Origin: Trogon surrucura
Lineage: Eukaryota > Chordata > Aves > Trogoniformes > Trogonidae
Assembly: GCA_020746105.1 (NCBI GenBank)
Contig: CM036642.1
Span: 5,983,501-6,047,500 of the forward strand
Length of the DNA stretch: 64,000 nucleotides
Reading direction: 5' to 3'
Below the pieces are notes generated by a model, which was given only the letters and a program-made list of their open reading frames with translations, was not told the DNA's origin and searched no databases. Shown here piece by piece: positions 56,655 to 64,000 of the stretch. Every line of letters begins with the position of its first letter. Position 1 is the stretch's first letter. The position numbers and the translations under genes are program-made.

Positions 56655-59600
56655 CTGCCCAGGGGGGGCAGGGGACCCACGCCCCCCGCCGCCTCGCACT
56701 CCTGGGGCTCCTCGCAGCCGTAGCGGTTTGGCTTGGCTGCCAGGGTGAGTGCAGAAAATCTCTTAAGGCAAGGAACCAGGATTTCTGCGAGCCACCCAGG
56801 CGTCCAGATCGCCAAAAAAATCAGCTACTGGGACCCAGTTGCCTTCGGTTCCCGCAGGCCCTCTCCACGCAGCCCTTACCTGTGCTGTCGTTGCTCTCCA
56901 CTGGCCTGGAGGTGTCTGAGCTACACGTCCTGCTTGGGCTGAGGTTCTTCCTGTCCCGGATGCAGAGCAGGACAGCAGCTCGTTCCAGCAGCAGGCGCTT
57001 CACCCACCCGGGGACATGGGGCTGCAGGTCTTGTTTGTGCACCAGGCACACGATCAAGATGGTCTCCGTTAGGCTGATGACCAGCAGCGCCATGCACACC
57101 ACGAAGTAGATACCTGTGGAGATGCCAGCCAGGTGAGTGGACTGCAAAGGGCTGCGCGCAGAGCATGGTCCCAAGCGAGTTCTCCCTGCCCACTCTCCTA
57201 GGGGACCTCCCAGGGGTCTCCTGTGCAGAACAGCAGCTCCTGCTGCTCCAGGCCCAGGCCTGCTGTAGCGAGTGGCCTGGTGGGTCATGCCGCCATACCT
57301 ATCAGCGGGGTGCCGACAGCAGTAGCTGGCAGCGTGTCGGACACAATGATGAGGAAAACTGAGTAGCCCAGTAGGAGGGTGATCTTGAAAGAGACCCTCT
57401 CGCCACTGTTGGGCGGCAGGTAGAAGCCCACGATATCCATAACCATCAGGAAGATGCTGGGGAGCAGCAGGTTGACCGTGTAGAAGAGGGGGCGTCTCCG
57501 GATGACTACCTGCAGGACAGAGAGACAGGAAAGGCTCAGCAAAGGGTCGAAACGAGGGCCCAAGCTGGCGTAGCTCTCCACCGAGGCAGGAGAAGACAGT
57601 GGGGTGCACTAGAGGAAGGGCTGAGCACCGAGGGCCTCCCACCAGCTGGCAGGAGCAGGTGAGTGATCGAGCAATAGGAACAGCGGTGAGACCCTTCCCC
57701 AGTGCCTCATCTCTGAGAAGCTCTGTGGCTTACATAGAACTTCATCTCGGCGTAGCTGTCACTGCTCTTGACGCTGAACTCCTGGAAGTGGCTGAGCACG
57801 TAGAGCAGCTCCCACTCGCCCTGGTTCATGAAGACGCTCCGGTCGAACTTGACCAGCTCCGGCTGCCGCCACAGCGAGAGGTTCATGTCGCGGACTGGGG
57901 GTCGGAGGAGAGGTGAGGACCGTGGGTCCCCGGACCCAAGCGCCTCCCCGCCGCGCTGGGCGCCTACCCTCACCGCAACATCCCCGGTCCGCTGGGGCCA
58001 TCTAGAGGGGTGAGCTGCCTTCTGCACCCAGCTCCGGCCGGCAGAGGCGCCGGCCGGCAGAGGCGCCGCCCGCGCCCCCGAGCCCCCCGGCCGCGGAGGT
58101 CCCGGCACTCACTGTGGTGCAGCCAGCTGGTGAAGGTGAGCGAGCAGTTCTGGACGTCGAAGGGGAAGTTGTAGATGTCCAGGCTGCAGGCAGTCATCAC
58201 CTGGATGGGTTTGAGGTTCTGCACCTCCCCGTGGTGGCCAACGTAGACATAGGGGACATGGGGGGACTTTCCGACGTCCACGCTGGGGGGCACGAGGGAC
58301 AGAGATGTGGGCTGGGGAGCACCATCCTGCCCCAGCCACATTTGGGAGGGCAACTGCCCCCGAGCCGGGGGTTTGCCCCCCAGATCTGCTTGGTTTCGGC
58401 AGTACCTGTGCAGGCGTGCAAGCCTGGCATCGCCTCTGCCCTCTCCCAGTCCCAGGAGCATCCGCATCCTCACCTCGGGGCTCTCCAGAGCCGGCGGGAG
58501 CACCTTAGACCCCCGCAGAGCGAGGACGCTGGCTGGCTTCACGGGAAGGGCTGGCAGCTCTGCAGCTGCCCTCGCATTGTGCTGCCTTCACAAAGCCTTT
58601 CCCCAGATATCTGGATCCCACCCCTGGCACGGCGCGAATAATTACCGCCAACCGCAGTTAGCCAGCGTTGGAAAAGGCCCAACTGCCGAGCCATTCCCCA
58701 TCTGCAGCTTGCCCGGCGCGGGGAGGCTGCCAGCTCTGTGCCAGGAATACAAAGCACCGGGCAGCGCGTGCCCGCGGCGGGCCAGGGGAGTCCAGCCCGT
58801 GGCTGTACCCCCCAACCCCGGCCTTGGCTGCACTCACAACTCATTGATGAGGATGTCAGGAACCCAGATGCTCTCCGCGGGGAGGGAGATCTGTGTCAGG
58901 TTGTCAAAGCGCGCTGGGTCCCACCTGAGGAACTCATCGGTCCAGTGCTGGTGACGAGGAAGAGGGAGCTTGGAACAGGAGGTCCCTTCCAGCCCGCCGG
59001 GACCCACCACCCTGGCCAGCACCCTCCTGTGCCAGCCAATCTTCAGTGCTGCCCGTGGGAGGGGCAAGGTTTCGCAGTCCCCTTGGCTCACCTGTCTGTA
59101 CCAGATGTAGGTGGTCAGCACCTGGTTCTTCTCATCCTGCAGGAAGAAGAGGACCTGGTGTGGGTGTGGCAGGCATTGGCACTCTGGGAGGTGAGCAGAG
59201 CGTGCCCAGAAGATGCTGCCCACCAGGTACTGTTCCTTTTGCTGTGGATACACAGAAGCTGAAGGCGAGAAGGAGCAGAGCACTCACCACGCTGAGGATG
59301 GCGTAGACCATGAGGTCGATGGCCACATTGGTGGTCGTTCGCCAGTCCCGCACGGGCCGGGTGCCCTTCTGGTAGTGGGACAGCAGGTGGTGGGACAGCC
59401 GGCGCAGGGTGGGCTCGGCACCCTCTGGTGTCTGGCCCCCCCGACGGGTACCTGCAGCCAGAGGGAGGGACAGAGACCCGTTGGGGATTCCCGTCAACGT
59501 TAAATAGGAGCCTCCTGATGGGAAAGAAGCCTGCCCACCAGAACTGTCGCCTAACGTTTGGTCATATCTTCTGCTGTGTAGGTGATTGGTGCTGTGACCT

Positions 59601-61044
59601 CCCCCCCGGCCCGGGAAGGCAGGGCTGTCATCTGCTGCTGCTCCAGGACGGGTACCAGGACCCCAGCAGCAAGGCACCATGAGGGACTCGCTGCCCCCAG
59701 ATGAGTTTCCTACCACTGGCTGTTTCCAGGGGCATTCCTTCTTTGCTGCGCAGGTGAAGGTTAGAGACAAACTGGGGTGCTAAATTCATTTATTGGGTAT
59801 CTTCTTATTTGCTAGGTATCCTGGCATTTGTTTGCTGGGCAAACAACTCCCTGGCTGGTGCTGGCCGCCTTAATTGCAGAGCAAATTGCTCTCGGAGCCC
59901 ATGTCCTCACCACGAGGCAGCCGGCGACACCACGGCTGAGCCAGGGCGGGAGAGCCATGCTCACGGCTTTGCTCCGAAGCACGTCCTGACCCGGAGCCCA
60001 ATTCCCATCTAATGAAAGGGACTAATTGGAACAGATCTGCAGGAACTTGGGAAAAGCTACTGGGAAGGGAACCTTAATCTGTCTTTTAAGTTAAAAAACA
60101 CCAAACAAACCATCAGTGTCAGTCTCTCCAACGTCACACGTGATGAGTAATGCCGGGGAGCTGGCGGGGCACACGACCCTCGCCCAGGCAGCAAGGAGGG
60201 GTGAGAGGTGGCAATTAGGGCTGCAGGGGAGGAAAACAGGCGCTGGCATCACCGAGGCCACGGCCATGCACCTGTCCCTGCTGCAGCTGGTGGCAACCAC
60301 CTTGCGCCCGCGCTCCTCCTCGCACCCGTGGGAGAAGGTGTGGGAGTCGGGAGCAGTGTTGTGACGAGCGCGGTGCCTGGCCGGTCCCACGGTCCGAGTT
60401 ACAAACCTGCTCGCAGGTTTCAGCTGCGCTGGTGCCAAACGGCGCAATTACTATTCAGCTAGTCCTCGGGAAGGTTAAACAAGAACAAAGTGGTAATGAT
60501 AGCTGGTGGACGTTTTGGCAGTCTGTTTCGCACTGTGCAGAGCTGAGATTTCAAACCACAGGCGCAGCAGCGCTTCCGCGCACCGTCACCCCCAAACCCA
60601 GCTCCGCGCTCCGAAGGATGAAACATTGAGAGCCATCCCTTTCCTTACGGGGTGCGGAGCTCAGGCAGCAGCTCCCAGAGAGAGGGGTGCAGCCAGGAGA
60701 TCACCCTGTTTCTCTCTCCTCATACCCTCAGGACTCGGACCCCGCACACTTCCAGAGTGCTCAAAAGCCCCGCAGCGTTCAAACACCACGATTCCTTCCT
60801 GCGACATCCAGCCAGGCAGCACCTCTGGGCTCTCGAGCTTTCCCGAGCTTCTCCCAGGTACGTTGCTTTTCAGTAGCGTTAAGGTGTCTCTAATAAGCAT
60901 CCCTCGCCTGCCGTGCAGCGCTGCTCAGCTTTTAGGGACGCGTCACACCAGCCCTGCCCGCGGGTCCCTCGCCTTACCTTGGCTCTGCAGTGTCGCGGCG
61001 AGGGGCAGCAGGGCCAGGAGCACCCTGAGCCCAGTGGGCGTCAT
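56446..61044 (-). CDS. HTR3A: 5-hydroxytryptamine receptor 3A, spliced CDS of nine exons
   Basis: On the minus strand the exons run 61044-60978, 59451-59288, 59136-59092, 58947-58838, 58282-58113, 57894-57734, 57509-57299, 57113-56880 and 56654-56446, all GT-AG with agreeing phases: 456 residues (human about 478). An alternative last-exon acceptor exists; see exon 9. It encodes a pentameric serotonin-gated cation channel subunit of the plasma membrane. Visible features are a signal peptide ([17 protein letters not shown]), ligand-loop residues Trp89, Arg91, Asn127, Glu128 and Trp182, a 13-residue Cys-loop (Cys161-Cys175), N-glycosylation sequons NLT, NCS and NLS, M1 at about 247-270, M2 after GER (277-297, cation-selective type), M3 at about 311-330, and an MA-helix plus M4 at the C-terminus. 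Similarity to 5-HT3A is much closer than to 5-HT3B. Oddities are Leu in place of the loop E Tyr153 and Gln in place of the third MA-helix Arg. HTR3A is the usual neighbour of ZBTB16. Confidence 0.93.
56880..57113 (-). CDS. HTR3A: HTR3A exon 8 (M3 and M3-M4 loop)
   Basis: The acceptor is CCACAG at 57114 and the donor is CAG|GTAAGG ending at 56880 (234 bases). It encodes M3 ([14 protein letters not shown]) and the conserved post-M3 segment (LVHKQDLQ), then the variable cytoplasmic loop. Confidence 0.93.
57299..57509 (-). CDS. HTR3A: HTR3A exon 7 (M1, M2, M2-M3 loop)
   Basis: The exon (211 bases) encodes the pre-M1 VVIRRRP, M1, the [19 protein letters not shown] pore helix and the SDTLPAT M2-M3 loop. 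It is nearly identical to mammalian 5-HT3A. The donor is ATAG|GTATGG. Confidence 0.95.
57734..57894 (-). CDS. HTR3A: HTR3A exon 6 (loops F and C)
   Basis: The acceptor is CCCCCAG and the donor is TAT|GTAAGC (161 bases). It encodes [12 protein letters not shown] through [11 protein letters not shown], including the loop C tyrosine (YAEM) and the EFS phenylalanine that line the serotonin site. Confidence 0.94.
58034..58065 (+). repeat. Two-copy 16-base tandem repeat in HTR3A intron 5
   Basis: CCGGCCGGCAGAGGCG occurs twice head to tail, followed by a partial third unit. It is a recent-looking slippage duplication, intronic and without coding effect. Confidence 0.85.
58113..58282 (-). CDS. HTR3A: HTR3A exon 5 (loop E, Cys-loop, loop B)
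   Basis: The acceptor is CCCCCCAG and the donor is ACA|GTGAGT (170 bases). It carries the Cys-loop ([15 protein letters not shown]) and loop B Trp182. The loop E segment reads HGEVQNLKP, with Leu where mammalian 5-HT3A has the ligand-site Tyr153. Confidence 0.95.
58838..58947 (-). CDS. HTR3A: HTR3A exon 4 (loop A)
   Basis: The exon (110 bases) encodes [11 protein letters not shown] through WVPDILINE, including an NLT sequon and the loop A Asn and Glu. The donor is GAGTT|GTGAGT. Confidence 0.95.
59092..59136 (-). CDS. HTR3A: HTR3A exon 3 (loop D)
   Basis: This 45-base micro-exon is typical of the Cys-loop receptor family. It encodes [15 protein letters not shown] with the ligand-site Trp89 and Arg91. 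The acceptor is CCTGCAG and the donor is CAG|GTGAGC. Confidence 0.95.
59288..59451 (-). CDS. HTR3A: HTR3A exon 2 (N-terminal extracellular domain)
   Basis: The acceptor is GGCTGCAG and the donor is GTG|GTGAGT (164 bases). It encodes the diverged mature N-terminus, then [22 protein letters not shown] and [11 protein letters not shown], aligning with the human N-terminal helix and first strands. Confidence 0.93.
59452..60977 (-). other. HTR3A: HTR3A intron 1 (1.5 kb)
   Basis: This is the largest HTR3A intron, running from donor GTAAGG at 60977 to the acceptor at 59452. No exon or repeat is recognised. A modest AT-rich patch lies at 59780-60120. The other HTR3A introns are under about 1 kb and hold only the 16-base tandem in intron 5. 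Confidence 0.75.
60978..61044 (-). CDS. HTR3A: HTR3A exon 1 (signal peptide)
   Basis: The ATG at 61044-61042 has G at -3. The 22 codons encode a basic, then Leu/Ala-rich signal peptide, followed by donor CAAG|GTAAGG. The split Gly codon joins exon 2 in frame. The 5'UTR limit is unknown. Confidence 0.85.
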
Positions 61045-64000
61045 GGCTGTGGCTCCACCGGCTCTGGCCGCTGCCTCGCTCTGCCCAGCAAGCCGATGCG
61101 CGCAGGAGTGAGCCTGAGCAGGGAAGTACGCAGCGCTCCTTGCTCGCTTTCCCCCCCCGCTGCCCGCTTTTTGAGAACGCCCAATTAATCTCTTGATCAG
61201 CCTCTACCACTGCATCAAGTTTCAGGCTGGGAGGAGGCGAGAGGAGCCCACTCAGCTCCCTCCCCACCGAACCAGCTCCCCTGGGGCTCCCCTGGCCCCT
61301 GCCTAGGCTGTGGAAACGCGGGTTTGGGGGTGCAAGCAGAAGAGATGGGCAGAGGATGCTGCAGGTGCCAGTAGACCCCCCCGGGGTGGGAAAAGTCAGG
61401 AGGAAACCCTCTGAGATGGGGGGGGCCTGTCCGAGGAGGTTAGAGAGATGTGGCACGGGGCAGGTTTCCATCAGCGAGGGGCTCTGGAGACACCGGGCTT
61501 CCCTTTGCACCCCATGGCGGTGCCTGCGGGCAGCCAGCCTCCCCCCACCGGGGCCTGTGTTCAGTCCCACGATTTGGATTTTCCTGCAAATTTTCTGCAA
61601 CCAAAAGCACTCCTGACTGGTTTTGGTTTCCCCAAATACTCAGCACCTTTGGGCGGACCAGACCATAAGCAAAGGTTGGTCTTGTACAGTTGAGGACAAG
61701 AATGTGTTTGGCACTCACCTGCCCATCAGCCCCTTCTCAGGCTGCGGCACGCGCTTTGGAGCGTCACGGCCCTGAGGCTCAGCAATGTCCCCCAGCCTGG
61801 CAGGGTTCCTCACCCTGACCCCATCCCCTGTAACCTCACGTACTCGTGTGCGTATCTGTGTGTTTAGGTGTGTCATAGGTGCCCGAGCCCCAGCGAAGCT
61901 GCTGGAAGTGCTGGGGAAGCAGCGGGCAGAGACCGGAGCCTGCGGCAGCGGCACAGAGCAAATCGCATCAGATGGCAGCGTGGAGTCACTTAAACGAGAT
62001 AAGAATTAGTGTTCGGTCCTGATGAACTCCCCCTCGGCTGCCAGCAGCGGTGTCAGGCAGAGAGCGAGAGCAGAGCCGGGGCTAATTTGATTTCTCGGCT
62101 CCGTCAGTGGCTGGCAAGTCACCTCCCAGAGAGCGCAGGCAGCTCCGAGCTCTTTCCCCTTATTGAATCCAGGTAATGACAATCACGGGCGGTGGCACTG
62201 GGGACCGTGCCCCTCTCTGCCCCCTCTGCTGCAGCCCCACGCGAGCGCGGCGGGCAGGATGCGGCCAAGGGGGCGAGGACCACTGGAGCGGAGCCTCCAC
62301 TGCAGCATCATTAACTCTGAAGTTTCTCCCTTGGGTTTTATGTCTTCATCTTAAAGAGATTTTAATGTAGTTCCTATCAGCCCTCCCGTTATCGGATATC
62401 TAATTAGCGTGATCTATTACAGCCTCGTGTTACGCGCGCGCACAGGGGGCTCTTGTGGGACGTTTTGTGGGACGGCTGATACCAATCGGCAGCGCCCGGA
62501 TCAGATTTACTTTCCGAAGTGGCGTAATGGGATTTTATTAGCCCTGCCTGTAGTCTGCTGCACTGTAATTGCTTTTCTGGGAATCGAAGCGCTCATTGTT
62601 GGGGGCTTCCCGTGTCCTGCCCGGGCTCTGTCACATCTCTGTGCTGCGACGGAGACTGAGGGCAGGCACTGTGGCTGGTCAAGCAGTAAAATTCAAGCCC
62701 CAGTGCCCTCAGAGGGCAGGAGGCACAAGGTCCCTGTGGCACGATGGGACGAAGGATGCTCAGCATCCTCCCACCCGCAGCAGGGATGCTCCCCATTCCC
62801 CGAGCGTGAAGCAGCCCTCTGCCGGGCTGCCAGGACTTGCCTCTCCGAGCGCGTCTGGAGCGTCAAAAGCAATAAAGCATCGCCAAGGAGCCCTGGCAGC
62901 GCGGCTGCCTGCCGGCCCCAGCCCCATCACGCGCCCGAGGCCGCCCATTACGGAGCCTCGCGCTGCCCTGAATTGCATGTCTGTTATGATTTAACGCCAC
63001 GAGACATGAAATAAACACTGCGCGCAGGCAGGAACGCTGCCGGCACGGGAGGGCTCGCAGCGGCCCCCCCCCCGCGCAAGCGCGGGGGGGATGCGGGACC
63101 CTCCTGTGGGACAGTAGTCCTTGGAGGTGCTCGAGGTTGCTGCATCCCCAGGGCGCTGCGAGGGTCCCCACGGAGCAACCAAAAATTGCCCTTGGCAAGT
63201 GGCAGGCCCGTCCTCATGGCAGCAGCGGAGGAGCCTGATGCCTTTAAATCCCCTGGCGAAGGCGGGGAGTCGTCTTCTCCATTATACACCCTCCAGGTGT
63301 TAGCAATCTCCTGCCACCCATTCATTACCCATTAAGGCCAGGTAACAGTGCGTGGGCAAAGCTATCAGTAGCCCATTGCTGCTGACGAAGGAGACCCAGC
63401 TCCTCCGGAGCGGGGACGGCAGCCACGTGTGACCACCTTTCCTTTTTTTATTATTTTTGCTCAAGGGAGACCCACGCCGCAGGCCCGCCAGGCAGGAGAG
63501 GGAAGCTGGGCTCCTCCGGATCGCAAGCAACCTGGAAAGGTTAATTTGGGCTGAAAACACCATTAGCTTTTTATGTCCGACACCTGGCAGAGCCTTGCAG
63601 GAAAGCCTCCTGCTCGACGTGCAGCCAGGCTCTGCCCCGGGGCCGGGGGTTCGGGCTGGCTGCCGGGACTGCCTCTCCCTGGTGTTTTTCCAGACTTATG
63701 GAATACTCATGGTGTTTTTTTCCCTGTATTCACAGAGTACCCGTGGATGTCGGGCAGGAGGCCGGAGGCGGTGAAGCCGGGTCTGGGAGCAGCCCTGGGG
63801 ATCCCGCGGTGAGTCCCGGCATCGCGTCCCCATCTCCCGCTCCCACGGCGCGGGCACAGCTCGTCACCTTGTGCGGAAACTCATCGGCTGCCGCGGTTTG
63901 GTTTTTTCTTTTTTCCCCTATCAGGGGAACGGGATAACACCGCCGGCAGCTCCCCCGCGCCCTCCCTCCTGCGGCCGCCGGGGCCCGGGCCGCGGCCACC
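61045..64000. other. 5' flank of HTR3A and window end
   Basis: No further exon is recognised, including none matching HTR3B. Enhancer-like AT-richer blocks lie at 62330-62600 (TATCTAATTAGCGTG, GGGATTTTATTAGCC, CTGTAATTGC) and 63210-63380 (CATTCATTACCCATTAAGG). The last 250 bases become GC-rich and could be the edge of a CpG island. The HTR3A promoter must lie just above 61044, but no TATA box is evident. Confidence 0.5.

Noticed and set aside
56000..56815. 271-codon minus-strand open frame over HTR3A exon 9
   Set aside because: This is the out-of-frame continuation past the C7 run. Downstream residues lose all 5-HT3 similarity, whereas the alternative frame encodes the MA helix and M4.
58970..59000. 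GGTCCCTTCCAGCC as a CR1 fragment inside HTR3A
   Set aside because: It is too short and has no ATTCTATG-type tail or flanking similarity.
56446..61044. Assignment as HTR3B or a zinc-activated channel
   Set aside because: The M2 region, Cys-loop, NEFVDVGKSP and [15 protein letters not shown] match 5-HT3A far better, and two of three MA-helix arginines are kept.
1..64000. tRNA, rRNA, CRISPR arrays, intact transposons or endogenous viral genes
   Set aside because: None was recognised on either strand. The only repeats seen are minisatellites, homopolymers and one possible CR1 tail.

Overview
This is vertebrate nuclear DNA, most likely from a bird, possibly a GC-rich microchromosome. The evidence is the spliced gene structure with GT-AG introns, the GC-rich background full of C/G, A and T homopolymers, a possible CR1-type 3' tail near 1820, and a ZBTB16 gene packed into about 47 kb where the mammalian gene is several times longer. 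The species cannot be named from the sequence.

Two protein genes are supported. (1) ZBTB16 (PLZF), plus strand. A CpG-rich promoter and a probable 5'UTR exon end at 4138. Coding starts at 4598 and runs through six coding exons (4598-5856, 28153-28250, 35461-35547, 48852-49022, 50802-50969, 51117-51346). All junctions agree in phase and give a 670-residue BTB/POZ plus nine-C2H2-finger repressor. The 3'UTR of about 2.5 kb ends near an AATAAA at 53877. (2) A 5-HT3A serotonin receptor gene (HTR3A), minus strand, from 61044 (ATG) to 56446 (stop), with nine exons. It converges tail-to-tail with ZBTB16 across about 2.5 kb.

Layout: 1-3550 is upstream noncoding DNA with AT-rich islands and three AP-1 type sites. 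3550-4523 is the CpG island, 5'UTR exon and first intron. 5857-51116 is ZBTB16 introns (22.3, 7.2, 13.3, 1.8 and 0.15 kb) dotted with AT-rich, low-CpG islands that look like conserved enhancers. The 7.2 kb intron also carries several glucocorticoid/progesterone response element matches. 51347-53900 is the 3'UTR, 53900-56445 is intergenic, 56446-61044 is HTR3A, and 61045-64000 is its 5' flank, ending in GC-rich sequence.

PLZF is a transcriptional repressor and the 5-HT3A receptor is a ligand-gated cation channel. They are known neighbours in vertebrates, but nothing here says they work in one pathway. The observations most worth checking are the HTR3A last-exon splice/frame ambiguity, two substitutions at functionally important HTR3A positions, the GRE set in the ZBTB16 intron, the tandem uORFs in the ZBTB16 leader, the convergent gene order, and the strongest enhancer-like islands. 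I saw no new multi-gene system, RNA gene, CRISPR array or intact mobile element.
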